Shown: positions 18,046 to 27,743, counted from the first letter of the stretch. The stretch: 50,221 bases of DNA from Bacteroidales bacterium (GCA_021163295.1 JAGGXD010000213.1:1-50221), one strand, 5' to 3'. Made by a program: numbers and translations. Notes: generated by a model from the letters alone, not told the origin.

Positions 18046-19452
18046 ATGAAAAAGAAAACGGGTAAACATACACGACGAGAATTTGTTAAAACTTCTTTAG
18101 CAGGAATGGCTGGTGTTTTTATTCTGCCAACCATTATCCCATCATCTGTTTTTGGGAAAACTGCCCCATCTAATAAAATTAATATTGCCCAAATAGGTTT
18201 TGGACGTATTGTATCAACTCATGACCTTCCATTAACTATTAAACATGATATCGTACGTGTAATAGCAATAGCAGATGTTGACCGTAACCGTCTTGCACTA
18301 GGGAAGGAGTGGGTGCTGAACTATTATGAAGAAAAAAAGGGGAAGAAGAATTTTGTGGATGTTGCCTTATACCAGGATTACCGGGAAATGCTCCTTGACA
18401 AGAATATTGATGCAGTAATTATTTCAACACCTGATCACTGGCACGCTCAGCCGGCTATTGAAGCTGCTCTTGCCGGTAAGGATATATATCTGCAGAAGCC
18501 TGCATCATTAACAATAGAAGAGGGCAGGCAGATGAGTAATATTGTCGCTCGTACAGGACGTATTTTTCAACAGGGAAGTCAGCAAAGATCTGTTGACCCA
18601 TGGCCTCAGTTTAAAAAAGCATGCGAACTGGTTAGAAATGGCAGGATAGGAGATATCCATACTATATACATAGGTTTGCCCGGTGATCCCTCAGGACCGG
18701 AAGAACCGGAAATGCCTGTACCTGGAAACCTTGATTATAATATGTGGCTTGGCTCAACGCCATCTGTTTATTATACAGAGAAACGGGTTCATTCGCAAAC
18801 TGATATTACCAGCCGCCCGGGCTGGCTTAGATGTGAACAGTTTGGAGCAGGGATGATAACAGGATGGGGTGCTCATCATGTTGATACTGCACACTGGGGA
18901 ATGGGAACGGAGTATACCGGACCTGTTGAGATAGAAGGTAGTGCCGAGTTCCCGAAAAAAGGTTTGTGGAATGTACATGGAAATTTTAAAAACAGAGCTA
19001 AATATGCCAATGGTGTAATAATGCATCTTAGCGGTGATTATCCCAATGGGGTTAAGTTTATGGGTTCAGAGGGCTGGATCTTTGTGTCCAGGGGAGCTGT
19101 TCAGGTAACTTCATCCGATCCAACTGTTGGTAACACTAAACTTCAGGCACTGGACGCATCCAACAGGAAAATACTGGATTCGGTAATTGGACCAAACGAG
19201 ATACATCTCTATGATAGTCCTGAACAGCATAAAAACTGGATTGATTCGATAATCAGCAGGGAAGAAACAGTAGCGCCGGCAGAGATAGGACACCGCTCCT
19301 GTTCTGCCTGCCTTGTGAATCATATAGCGATGAAACTTCCGGGAAAACTTTACTGGGACCCTGAAAAAGAGTCTTTTATAGATAACGATGAAGCGAATTC
19401 GATGTTATCCCGTCCTCAGCGTTATCCTTTTGGAACTGGATTTGCTATTTAA
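18046..19452 (+). CDS. Tat-exported Gfo/Idh/MocA family oxidoreductase
   Basis: A 468-residue oxidoreductase with a twin-arginine signal (TRREFVKTSLAGMAG), an NAD(P)-binding Rossmann fold (IAQIGFGRI) and the motif YLQKPASLTIEEG in the EKP position. The substrate half carries the family's EQFGAGMITGWGAHHVDTAHW, with histidines likely near the sugar. It follows the ThuA gene by 15 bp and precedes another oxidoreductase by 19 bp. Probably oxidises a glycoside to its 3-keto form in the periplasm. It resembles the 3088-4578 protein in layout but is only distantly related by eye. Confidence 0.9.
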   Translation: MKKKTGKHTRREFVKTSLAGMAGVFILPTIIPSSVFGKTAPSNKINIAQIGFGRIVSTHDLPLTIKHDIVRVIAIADVDRNRLALGKEWVLNYYEEKKGKKNFVDVALYQDYREMLLDKNIDAVIISTPDHWHAQPAIEAALAGKDIYLQKPASLTIEEGRQMSNIVARTGRIFQQGSQQRSVDPWPQFKKACELVRNGRIGDIHTIYIGLPGDPSGPEEPEMPVPGNLDYNMWLGSTPSVYYTEKRVHSQTDITSRPGWLRCEQFGAGMITGWGAHHVDTAHWGMGTEYTGPVEIEGSAEFPKKGLWNVHGNFKNRAKYANGVIMHLSGDYPNGVKFMGSEGWIFVSRGAVQVTSSDPTVGNTKLQALDASNRKILDSVIGPNEIHLYDSPEQHKNWIDSIISREETVAPAEIGHRSCSACLVNHIAMKLPGKLYWDPEKESFIDNDEANSMLSRPQRYPFGTGFAI

Positions 19453-19471
19453 TAATGATAGAAAGCATACA

Positions 19472-20878
19472 ATGAAAAACGTATTTATGATTTATATGGT
19501 GGCTATTTTTTCGCTTACAATTTCTTGTAATAGAGAATCAAAAGAAAGAAATGAAATGAAAAATAGTGTAAATCAATTTAAGGGAGATAATGGAGAGGTG
19601 GTTTTAATGATCCTGGATCCCGGTCATTTTCATGCGAGCCTTGTTCAAAAGGTAATGTATCCCCAAATTGATCCGACTGTATATGTTTTTGGACCCGAAG
19701 GTCCTGATGTTCAGGATTACTTGAATAGAATAGAGAGATATAATAACAGGGATAATGAACCAACCGAATGGTATGAAAAAGTTTTTATAGGTCCTGACTA
19801 TTTTAATCAAATGATTCTTCAGAAACCGGGAAATGTGGTTATACTCTCGGGCAATAATAGTATTAAAACAGATTATATTCTGAATTCGGTTAAAGCCGGT
19901 CTTAATGTGCTGGCAGATAAGCCCATGATTATTTTTCCGGAAGACTTTTTGAAACTGGAGCAAGCATTTGAAGTTGCTGAAGAAAAAGGAGTTTTATTGT
20001 ATGATATTATGACTGAGCGCCATGAGATTACTTCAATTTTACAGCGGAAACTCTCAGGAATTCCTGAAATATTTGGACAGATAAACCATGGATCTCCTGA
20101 AAACCCGGCAATTACAAAGGAGAGCGTTCACCACTTTTTTAAATATGTATCAGGAAAACCATTAAAACGACCACCCTGGTTCTTTGATACCGGTCAGCAA
20201 GGGGATGGACTTGTTGATGTAACTACTCACCTTGTTGATTTGATTCAGTGGGAATGTTATCCTGAAGAGATCATTAAAAAAGACGATATAGAAATAAACA
20301 AATCAACTCATTGGTCTACTTCACTGACCGCTGGAGAATTTCAGGAAGTTACAGGTATTGGTGAATTTCCCGGATACCTGGAAAAAGATATCGATGAAGG
20401 AAATCTGCTGGTGGATGCCAATGGCGAGATAATATACAGGATCAGGGATATCTGGGCAAAAGTGAAGGTTGAATGGAATTTTAAGGCACCTGAAGGAGGA
20501 GGAGATACTCATTATTCCATTATGAAAGGAACATTGGCAAATCTAATCATTCAGCAGGGAGAAAAAGAAAATTATCGTCCGGAATTGTATATTGAACTTA
20601 TCGGGGATGTTGACTCAGGAGAGTTTGAAAAGAAATTAAAAGAAGCTGTGAAACATGATATTGCAAAAGAAGGATTACAGGTAGTGAAGGAAGATGATAA
20701 GAGATGGAGAATTGAGATTCCGGATAAATACCGTGTCGGACACGAAGCGCATTTTGGACAAGTTACCGGTAAATTTCTTGAATATCTTGTTGATGGAAAA
20801 CTCCCTGCCTGGGAAGTCCCAAATATGATAACAAAGTATTATACTACTACGGAGGCACTGAAGATGGCAAAGAAGTAG
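19472..20878 (+). CDS. Gfo/Idh/MocA-like oxidoreductase lipoprotein with distinct C-terminal domain
   Basis: The chosen ATG at 19472 gives a 468-residue lipoprotein (signal MIYMVAIFSLTISC, Cys near 18); the open frame extends further upstream but overlaps the previous gene. The N-terminal half is a divergent Rossmann domain (VLMILDPGHFHASLV and LNVLADKPMIIFPEDF, where ADKP takes the EKP position). The C-terminal half belongs to the 'putative oxidoreductase C-terminal' type (PPWFFDTGQQGDGLVDVTTH). It completes the URO-D/ThuA/oxidoreductase operon and runs directly into the convergent KamA-like gene. Function is probably sugar oxidation or reduction; substrate unknown. Confidence 0.85.
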   Translation: MKNVFMIYMVAIFSLTISCNRESKERNEMKNSVNQFKGDNGEVVLMILDPGHFHASLVQKVMYPQIDPTVYVFGPEGPDVQDYLNRIERYNNRDNEPTEWYEKVFIGPDYFNQMILQKPGNVVILSGNNSIKTDYILNSVKAGLNVLADKPMIIFPEDFLKLEQAFEVAEEKGVLLYDIMTERHEITSILQRKLSGIPEIFGQINHGSPENPAITKESVHHFFKYVSGKPLKRPPWFFDTGQQGDGLVDVTTHLVDLIQWECYPEEIIKKDDIEINKSTHWSTSLTAGEFQEVTGIGEFPGYLEKDIDEGNLLVDANGEIIYRIRDIWAKVKVEWNFKAPEGGGDTHYSIMKGTLANLIIQQGEKENYRPELYIELIGDVDSGEFEKKLKEAVKHDIAKEGLQVVKEDDKRWRIEIPDKYRVGHEAHFGQVTGKFLEYLVDGKLPAWEVPNMITKYYTTTEALKMAKK

Positions 20879-20879
20879 G

Positions 20880-23087
20880 TTACTCTACGATATCGGGTAT
20901 TTCAAGATTGGTCATTTCTTTGGTAACATTGAAGTCATATTCAGGATACTCATACAGCGACATTCTTTCTTCTGTTTCGCCGATAGAGTATCCGTAAAGG
21001 TCTTGATATTCTGAGATATCTTCACCCATTTCTTTCAGTTGTTCCAAATATACTCTTATTGCTTTGGATTCGATAATTATTACTTTCCCCATTTTATGGA
21101 TAATAGGGCTATGATTTCTGGTTGGATCATGATTGAATTCTAAAATTCTCCGTCCATACCGGGTAATGCCAATTGTTCTGAACGTAAGGCTCTTACCAAC
21201 GCCCGGAAGATTAAGCACATTTCTGTCTGTTGCCAGGAACGGTATGTTACATTCTTCTTTGATTTTTGCAATTTGATTTATTATTTCTTTTGGATTAGAT
21301 GGGAGTTTTGCTATTGTTTCGCAATATTGGTGAGGTATTTTCCCGGCAACTTTTTCTTCTATTTGTTCCTGCAGAGCTCTTGAATTAGTAGCAAAACTAT
21401 GATAATTTTCCATATAGCCCTTTACGGAAAATGTATAATATGAAAGAACTCCAAGCTCGTTAAGTACTTTTCTGAGTTTATTTGTATGTCCTCTTCTTGA
21501 AGATGCTGTAATGAATACAGTTTGGTTGGTTACTATCCACCCGGCTTCAATCAATGTATTGATCGCCTTTTTTGCCATGAGTGTTATCTCCATGGCAGAT
21601 TCAAAATGGGTTTGAATAACAAATTGTTTAATGCCGATTTTGGAAGCCTTCTCTTTAAAATCAGCCAGTACTTTTTTTAATTTTTTGTCTATTCGCATTG
21701 GCAGATATACAGGAAGTCGGGTTCCTAGTCTGACCTTGATTATTTCAGCATACTTTTTACCTTCAGGACGTTTTTTATTAGCTTCCTTTTTTCTGACAGC
21801 CATATTGTAAACGCCATCAAGTAGATCTTTTAGCGACTGATCTGAAGCCATTAAGGCATCACCACCTGTAATAAGAATATCTCGAAGCTGGGAATCGTTT
21901 TCAAAGTATTGTAATAATTCTTCCTGCTTATCTTTCCATTTTTTCCTGGGTTTTAATTTATCAAGATCAAAATTCAGATACCCGGTTTGAAAATCGAACA
22001 TTCTCTGACATGAAGAACATAGTCCGCCACATGCCCGTCCCATTGTATCCGGGATAAGGATAGCGACTTCTGGATATCTGCGGTGTATGTTATATTCGTT
22101 AGGTAATAACCAACCGGCAGCATTAGGTTTACCGGGTTTAACAACATCTTCTTTTTCCCATGCAATAATATGACCAAATTCCTTAACAAGATACTTGCTA
22201 TAAATTACATAGTCGCGCAAAGCAAGATCAGAACCTATTGCTGAGGTTGGAACCCTGATATTTAGAAGTGAGATATAATATGGGTTGACGAAAAAGGGAA
22301 TACCCTGATCTCGTGCATCATATAGAATCTTCATGGTATCAGGATCAATAGAGAATTCCAGCATTTCGTTTAGCATGTCGGGATCTCTGACTGCAAACCT
22401 GAGATGAAACATTTTATCATTCCACCATTCCAGACATTGATAATATTTCTGTTCCCGTGACAGTCCTTCTATAAAATGGTATTTCCTGCTATTTATCTTT
22501 CCTTCATCAATCTTATTTATAATTATCCAGATTATCCGGTCACGGTTTTCTTCCCTGAGACGAATAATTTCAGGATCAAGTCCGGAAGGATGTCTATCCA
22601 TCCACTCTCGTATTTTCTCTTGTGTTGGTAATTCTCTTGTCTCTTTTCCAGAAAATTGCCTGAAAAGATGGATCATGTCATGAAAGAAATATGACTTTGC
22701 TCCTCCTTTTCCGTAATGAAATGCCAGCCAGGTAAGTTTAAACGGATCACTTACCGAAATATCTTCATGCAGGTTTAAATCTTTATATTCTTTTCCGGCA
22801 TTATCAATATAATCAAGTATTCTGATCGCGGCAAAGTCTTGCCAGGTTAGCTTTTCAAAATCTTTTCTTCCATTCCCATTTACCCCATTCCGGTAATACT
22901 TCATGGCTACCGGATGAGATTTTAATATATCGATTGCCCATTTTTTTATTGGTCTGGTAACATCATTTATTGTTTCTGAGTTCAGGATGATTTTTTTAAG
23001 CTCCGGGTTCTCATCCATGAGTTGTAGTAATAACCGATGAGATTCAGCATTGATTTTTATTTTTTCAAGTTTTTCTATTTCAGTCAT
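20880..23087 (-). CDS. KamA-family radical SAM protein, long form
   Basis: A 735-residue relative of lysine 2,3-aminomutase. The radical SAM cluster motif appears as CGGLCSSC (CxxxCxxC), followed by the KamA-type LRDILITGGDALM. Lysine 2,3-aminomutases are about 420 residues; this protein has an extra N-terminal region of roughly 280 residues. Such long forms are known in Bacteroidota but their substrate is not established. I chose the ATG at 23087 (MTEIEKLEK) over the TTG at 23093. A near-perfect Bacteroidota promoter lies at 23171-23202. It is probably a single-gene transcript, convergent with the oxidoreductase operon. Confidence 0.85.
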   Translation of the reverse strand: MTEIEKLEKIKINAESHRLLLQLMDENPELKKIILNSETINDVTRPIKKWAIDILKSHPVAMKYYRNGVNGNGRKDFEKLTWQDFAAIRILDYIDNAGKEYKDLNLHEDISVSDPFKLTWLAFHYGKGGAKSYFFHDMIHLFRQFSGKETRELPTQEKIREWMDRHPSGLDPEIIRLREENRDRIIWIIINKIDEGKINSRKYHFIEGLSREQKYYQCLEWWNDKMFHLRFAVRDPDMLNEMLEFSIDPDTMKILYDARDQGIPFFVNPYYISLLNIRVPTSAIGSDLALRDYVIYSKYLVKEFGHIIAWEKEDVVKPGKPNAAGWLLPNEYNIHRRYPEVAILIPDTMGRACGGLCSSCQRMFDFQTGYLNFDLDKLKPRKKWKDKQEELLQYFENDSQLRDILITGGDALMASDQSLKDLLDGVYNMAVRKKEANKKRPEGKKYAEIIKVRLGTRLPVYLPMRIDKKLKKVLADFKEKASKIGIKQFVIQTHFESAMEITLMAKKAINTLIEAGWIVTNQTVFITASSRRGHTNKLRKVLNELGVLSYYTFSVKGYMENYHSFATNSRALQEQIEEKVAGKIPHQYCETIAKLPSNPKEIINQIAKIKEECNIPFLATDRNVLNLPGVGKSLTFRTIGITRYGRRILEFNHDPTRNHSPIIHKMGKVIIIESKAIRVYLEQLKEMGEDISEYQDLYGYSIGETEERMSLYEYPEYDFNVTKEMTNLEIPDIVE

Positions 23088-23170
23088 TAACAATCCTTTT
23101 TGGTCTCTTTTCTGTTGTAAATATCACCCAATAGAAGGGGTCTAAAGATATACTCAAATTTTTAGCAAAG

Positions 23171-23202
23171 CAAAGATACAAAAAAAAATAATTCAGTCCA
23201 AA
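23171..23202 (-). promoter_or_regulatory. Bacteroidota promoter for the KamA-like gene
   Basis: Read on the minus strand, TTTG (23202-23199), a 20-bp spacer and TATCTTTG (23178-23171) match the phylum consensus TTTG/TAnnTTTG exactly. Transcription would begin near 23164, leaving a leader of about 77 nt before the ATG at 23087. Confidence 0.75.
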
Positions 23203-23388
23203 AAAGCTGATAATAAGATTGTTACGGATTGGTATTTTTGTAATTATTAAGGGAAAAACAGGCTTTTGTTTCGTTATTCTCAAGGAGTTAGCAACAGATT
23301 GTGTTGCTTTTGGCAGTTCCGTTACGTTATTCGCCGATTGTTTTCTGTATTTCACCGATTTTCCGTTTTTAGTTAAAAACATTTAATA

Positions 23389-23396
23389 TATTTTTG
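23389..23396 (+). promoter_or_regulatory. Candidate -7 element for the LiaF-like operon
   Basis: TATTTTTG fits TAnnTTTG 49 bp before the ATG at 23445. The upstream -33 position has only a TTTT run instead of TTTG. Confidence 0.4.
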
Positions 23397-23444
23397 AAAT
23401 GAAATTTTAAGAAATCATTTTTTTATTGACAAAAACTAATTATT

Positions 23445-24137
23445 ATGACACATGAAAAAAGTAACAAACGTGCAATATTAGGAGTAATTCTTGTTCTGAT
23501 AGGTGCATTCCTGGTAATTGACAATTTTGACTTCTTCCCATACACAATCCGGAATATTTTCTTCTCATGGGAGATGATACTGATCGTTCTTGGTGTAATC
23601 CTTCTTGCGTCAAGAGAGAATAAAACTACAGGTATTGTACTTCTTCTTATTGGAGGATTTTTCCTTGTCCCTGATGTATTACATATACCATATGAGTTCA
23701 GGAGGATATTCTGGCCAATGATATTTATTTTTATTGGGTTGGCTATCCTTTTCCGTAGAGGCGGACATCGAAATTTGCAAACGTCAGGTAGTCAGGATTA
23801 TATTGATGAATTATCGATTTTTGGAGGCAGCGAAAGGTTAATTACTTCAAAAGATTTTAAAGGAGGAAAGGTAACTTATATTTTTGGAGGTTCTACATTA
23901 AATCTTACTCAGTCTGAATTGGCTATGGGAAAAAATATTATTGATGTGTTTACAATATTTGGAGGCGGAAAGTTTATTGTTCCAAGAGATTGGGATGTAA
24001 CAGTAGAAGTGACTTCTGTTTTCGGAGGATTCTCTGATAAACGACTCACCGACCCGCGTATTGTTTATGACCCCGGTAAGCAGCTTGTAATAAAAGGTCT
24101 TGTTATTTTTGGGGGTGGGGAAATTCAAAGTTTTTAA
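23445..24137 (+). CDS. LiaF/LiaI-like membrane protein
   Basis: The 230-residue protein has about four short membrane helices in its first 110 residues (GVILVLIGAFLVIDNF, MILIVLGVILLAS, IVLLLIGGFFLVPDVL, MIFIFIGLAILF), then a soluble beta-rich C terminus with repeated FGG steps (IFGGSERLI, IFGGSTLNL, IFGGGKFIV, VFGGFSDKR, IFGGGEIQS). This is the arrangement of LiaF/DUF5668-type envelope-stress proteins, whose relatives inhibit a sensor kinase when the envelope is intact. It starts an operon with a LytS-type kinase 3 bp downstream and a LytTR regulator, so it may control their activity. Confidence 0.82.
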   Translation: MTHEKSNKRAILGVILVLIGAFLVIDNFDFFPYTIRNIFFSWEMILIVLGVILLASRENKTTGIVLLLIGGFFLVPDVLHIPYEFRRIFWPMIFIFIGLAILFRRGGHRNLQTSGSQDYIDELSIFGGSERLITSKDFKGGKVTYIFGGSTLNLTQSELAMGKNIIDVFTIFGGGKFIVPRDWDVTVEVTSVFGGFSDKRLTDPRIVYDPGKQLVIKGLVIFGGGEIQSF

Positions 24138-24140
24138 ACA

Positions 24141-25196
24141 ATGATGCATCCAATAACAGGAAAAAGAATCACACTACTTGTTTATATTGCAGCATGGGTA
24201 CTTATATTTGGTGTCCATGCTGTTTTTATTTATCGCATAAAGGAGTTCTCATTTGATGTGGTATTATTTGATAGTTTGGTTTATAACGGCTTATTTTTAC
24301 TGATTGGACTTGGGATATGGTATCCTGTCAGATTTCTTAATACACTTGGATCTACACGGTTTTCTTTTGTACTTAATCACCTTGCTATAGTAGTTGTATG
24401 CCTGCTTTCCTGGACATTTCTCAGTGAATATATATTAAGCTCATTCTGGAATGATAAAAAATCTTATCTGATATTTCTGGATGAAGCACGCTATTATCGA
24501 CTTGTTGCCGGTGTATTCTATTATTTTATTATATTACTTATATACTATTTGATTACTTATTATTCTGATCTTGAAAAAAAATCAAAGCAGGAGGCTGAAC
24601 TTCAGGCACTTATCAAAGAATCAGAACTAACTCTTTTGAAGTCTCAACTCAATCCTCATTTCCTTTTTAACAGCTTGAATTCAATAAGTTCTCTAACTAT
24701 AACCAATCCGGAAAAGGCAAGGGATATGGTTGTGAAACTTTCAGAATTTCTTAGATATGCTATCGATAAAAACCAGAGAGATATGACTTTACTTGAGGAT
24801 GAATTGAATAATATTGAGTTATACCTGGATATCGAGAAAATTCGTTTTGGTGATAGATTAATATTTGAAAAACAGATGGATAAGAAATGCAATGGGGTTC
24901 TTGTCCCCAATATGATTTTACAACCTCTCTTTGAGAATGCAGTTAAACATGGTGTTTACGAAAGTTCAGATCCTGTATTTATCCGGCTTGAGTGTCAAAT
25001 GAAAAAGGATTTTTATACTTTAACAGTTATCAATAACTTTGATCCGGAAATACCTGCAAGAAAAGGCAGAGGAGTTGGTTTGAAAAATGTAAGTAAAAGG
25101 CTGCAACTAAACTATAGCAGGAACGATTTACTTTATACAAGCAAAACTGAAAACGAATTTATTGTACGAATTAGCATTCCTGTAGAATCAAAATAA
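24141..25196 (+). CDS. LytS/YehU-type sensor histidine kinase
   Basis: A 351-residue membrane histidine kinase. Four membrane helices fill about residues 10-145. A short coiled linker (LEKKSKQEAELQALIKESE) leads to the His_kinase domain, with the phosphorylated histidine in SQLNPHFLFNSLNSISS. The ATP-binding C terminus includes MILQPLFENAVKHG and GRGVGLKNVSKRL. ATGs at 24141 and 24144 are equally possible. The protein lies between the LiaF-like gene (3-bp gap) and its response regulator (17-bp gap), so it is the kinase of a three-gene envelope-signalling operon. Confidence 0.92.
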   Translation: MMHPITGKRITLLVYIAAWVLIFGVHAVFIYRIKEFSFDVVLFDSLVYNGLFLLIGLGIWYPVRFLNTLGSTRFSFVLNHLAIVVVCLLSWTFLSEYILSSFWNDKKSYLIFLDEARYYRLVAGVFYYFIILLIYYLITYYSDLEKKSKQEAELQALIKESELTLLKSQLNPHFLFNSLNSISSLTITNPEKARDMVVKLSEFLRYAIDKNQRDMTLLEDELNNIELYLDIEKIRFGDRLIFEKQMDKKCNGVLVPNMILQPLFENAVKHGVYESSDPVFIRLECQMKKDFYTLTVINNFDPEIPARKGRGVGLKNVSKRLQLNYSRNDLLYTSKTENEFIVRISIPVESK

Positions 25197-25213
25197 CCTG
25201 TTAATAAATTGCC

Positions 25214-25963
25214 ATGATAATCAATGCAGTAATTGTTGAAGATGAAAAGCCTGCCCGTGATCTGGTTAGAAGTTATCTGAAGCCTTTTAGAAATATTGAG
25301 ATAAAAGCAGAATATGCAGATGGCTTTACCGGGACTAAAGGAATTAATAAGATAAAGCCACATCTGGTTTTTCTGGATGTCCAAATGCCAAAAATCTCTG
25401 GTTTTGAGTTGCTTGAGTTACTTGATTTTCAACCTGAAATTATTTTCACAACGGCTTATGATCAATATGCACTGAAAGCTTTTGAAATGAATGCGATTGA
25501 TTACCTCCTTAAGCCTTTTTCAAAAAGCAGGTTTGAAGAGGCAGTAAAGCGGGCAATAAACAGAATTATTACCAGTGAAAAACAGGACGATATTGATAAG
25601 AAAAGTGTTTTATTTAAAAAGGGAACAGGGGAGACAATTGACCGGATTGTGGTGAAATCAGGAAGCACCATAAATGTTATCCCTGTTGATGATATAATTT
25701 ATTTAGAAGCCCAGGATGATTATGTAATGGTTTATACTCAGGGAGACAGGTTTCTTAAGCAGCAAACAATGAAATTTTTTGAAGAGAGCCTCCCTGGTAA
25801 CCAATTTATCAGGGTGCACCGGTCGTTTATTGTCAGAATAGATAAAATAAACAAGCTAGAACAGTATGGTAAAGAATCATATAAGGTAATTATAAATAAT
25901 AACCAGTCAATACCTGTCAGCCGGAGCGGATACTCCAAATTAAAAGAAAAACTGGGACTGTAG
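25214..25963 (+). CDS. LytTR-family response regulator
   Basis: The 249-residue regulator has an N-terminal receiver domain (VIVEDEKPARDLVRSYL, phospho-acceptor Asp in LVFLDVQMPKISG, then FTTAYDQYALKAF and DYLLKPF) and a C-terminal LytTR DNA-binding domain from about 140 (YLEAQDDYVMVYT, FIRVHRSFIVRID). It is the partner of the preceding kinase and probably regulates envelope or stress genes. It ends 12 bp before the convergent transglutaminase gene. Confidence 0.94.
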   Translation: MIINAVIVEDEKPARDLVRSYLKPFRNIEIKAEYADGFTGTKGINKIKPHLVFLDVQMPKISGFELLELLDFQPEIIFTTAYDQYALKAFEMNAIDYLLKPFSKSRFEEAVKRAINRIITSEKQDDIDKKSVLFKKGTGETIDRIVVKSGSTINVIPVDDIIYLEAQDDYVMVYTQGDRFLKQQTMKFFEESLPGNQFIRVHRSFIVRIDKINKLEQYGKESYKVIINNNQSIPVSRSGYSKLKEKLGL

Positions 25964-25975
25964 GAGCTATGTCCT

Positions 25976-27601
25976 TTATTGAATTGGTTCCCAGTCTGCG
26001 AAATATTCGACTACTACATTTGTTTTTGGATCAGTTACGATAAACTCGTTTGAGTTATAGGTCCAGCCCATTGTTTCCGAATCGCCTCCGCTTTGGGTTG
26101 TTATTAGAAATCTGTTAGCCAGTCCTCCGATATATAGTGCCTGATCTCTTGGTTGACTTTTGTCTCCTCCACTTGGATCGACAGGGATCCATCCGTAGTT
26201 CGGGAGATAAATTTCTACCCATCTGTGGAAAACATCATCCATACTTGCATTATCGCCACGAATTACAACCGAACCTACATAGCGTGCAGGAATACCGGCA
26301 ACCCGGCACATGGATATAAAAACAAATGAATATTCAGAACAAGAGCCATTTCCACGGGCTAAAACAGCAGGAGCAGTATTCCATCCACCTTCCATTTTGT
26401 AATACATATTATCGATAATATAGTTAAAAATATTCCTGATTATCCAATACGGGTTTTCTTCATTTTCTACAGCCTTTTTCACAGCATTTTGAATAGTTGG
26501 GTGGTTAAGCTGGTACTTTTCATTATTTTGCAGATATAGGGTTGATATTTCTTTAGGAATTTCTTCCAGAGTGCCAACCTGATCGGGAAAAATGAAATAT
26601 CTTACTTCCCATAATTTTGTGGTTGTAACCATATGTATAGTTTTCGATTCGCCGGCTTTTAAATTCTTTAGTTCATAATGAGCTGTTGATTGATTCCATT
26701 TATCAATAACAACATTTGTATAACCCGGATTATACTTAATTTCACCGGTAATTTCCTGTGTTAACCGGTTAGATGGTATAGCCAAATGGATATCTGCTTT
26801 CTTGACTTCTCCTGGTCCATAATTGGTTATTTGATATGTGTAATCAATTTTTTCTTTGCGCATATTAGTTCTAACATATTTCTCTCCGTCATTCACTTTG
26901 AGCTTATAAAACATATCCTCCTGCGAATCTGTTGCCCATAAATTATTTCCGATCCATGCAAGTCCACGGGCAAATTGTCCCGGAGCATCAGCAATTATAA
27001 TTACCGAACCATCCGAAGGATCTACCATATAAATTTCATCCCGTCTTCTGTCAGAAACCCATAGATACTTTCCGTCATAAGTCAAACCTCTCGAATCTGT
27101 TGAGGGAGCATTGATAGAGCGAATGGTTGTACCATCGTCGGGATCGAATTGTATAATTTTCCCCCCGCTTTCATCAATACACCAAAGATATTCCCCATCC
27201 CATGTTAATCCTCTGGGTCTGTTGGTTGGTGCAATTACTGAATGTAGAATTGTCCCATTTTCCGGATCTATCTTGTAAATCTTCCCATTGTAATTTTCTG
27301 CAAGAGGAATTCCACCTTTAATATCAGCATTCCAGAGATATTTACCATCCCAGGCTAATCCTGTTGGCCAATAACCCGGAGATGGTATTGAACGGATGAT
27401 CTTTCCGTTTTGTGGATCTATTTGAAACAACAAATCTGCCTGCCTGTCAGCCATCCATAAATATTTCCCATCAAAAGTGAGGCCGGTAGCATGATTACCG
27501 GGATTCTTAAACGAGTCAATCACTTCTCCGGTATAGGCAAAAGCATTAGCTCCAAATAAGACAATAAGCAAAACCATTAAATTTCTTTTTCTTTTAATCA
27601 T
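25976..27601 (-). CDS. Vgb/NHL-type beta-propeller fused to transglutaminase-like protease domain
   Basis: The 541-residue exported protein has a signal peptide (LLIVLFGANAFA). About five repeats of roughly 43 residues follow, over 25-245, each with a core like GLTWDGEYLWCIDE, forming a propeller. A beta domain covers about 250-355. The C-terminal transglutaminase-like domain carries the catalytic triad: Cys in GNGSCSEYSFVF, His in VFHRWVEIYLP and Asp in WIPVDPSGGD. Such domains crosslink or cut peptides, and the propeller may bind a wall or polymer ligand. The ATG at 27601 is chosen because the TTG at 27628 adds nine residues before the basic signal-peptide start. No operon partner is evident. 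Confidence 0.86.
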   Translation of the reverse strand: MIKRKRNLMVLLIVLFGANAFAYTGEVIDSFKNPGNHATGLTFDGKYLWMADRQADLLFQIDPQNGKIIRSIPSPGYWPTGLAWDGKYLWNADIKGGIPLAENYNGKIYKIDPENGTILHSVIAPTNRPRGLTWDGEYLWCIDESGGKIIQFDPDDGTTIRSINAPSTDSRGLTYDGKYLWVSDRRRDEIYMVDPSDGSVIIIADAPGQFARGLAWIGNNLWATDSQEDMFYKLKVNDGEKYVRTNMRKEKIDYTYQITNYGPGEVKKADIHLAIPSNRLTQEITGEIKYNPGYTNVVIDKWNQSTAHYELKNLKAGESKTIHMVTTTKLWEVRYFIFPDQVGTLEEIPKEISTLYLQNNEKYQLNHPTIQNAVKKAVENEENPYWIIRNIFNYIIDNMYYKMEGGWNTAPAVLARGNGSCSEYSFVFISMCRVAGIPARYVGSVVIRGDNASMDDVFHRWVEIYLPNYGWIPVDPSGGDKSQPRDQALYIGGLANRFLITTQSGGDSETMGWTYNSNEFIVTDPKTNVVVEYFADWEPIQ

Positions 27602-27743
27602 AATTCTTAGATGTTTGATTAAAACCAATATTTTAAAAATATAAAATTATGAAAATAATTGATTGATAAAAAATTGTATAATTAATATGACCCGTAACAC
27701 GTAGTAATTATTCAATCATTTATGCATTTACTCATTTAATCAT

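Larger units (their letters stand above)
23088..23444. other. Divergent intergenic region
   Basis: This 357-bp gap separates the leftward KamA-like gene from the rightward LiaF-like gene. It contains the two promoter candidates listed separately. An open frame over part of it (23080-23382, minus strand) has no recognisable features and covers the kamA promoter, so I do not call it a gene. No other structure was seen. Confidence 0.5.

Noticed and set aside
23080..23382. A 100-residue minus-strand frame upstream of the KamA-like gene
   Set aside because: It overlaps a near-perfect promoter, has no motif, and no credible start context.
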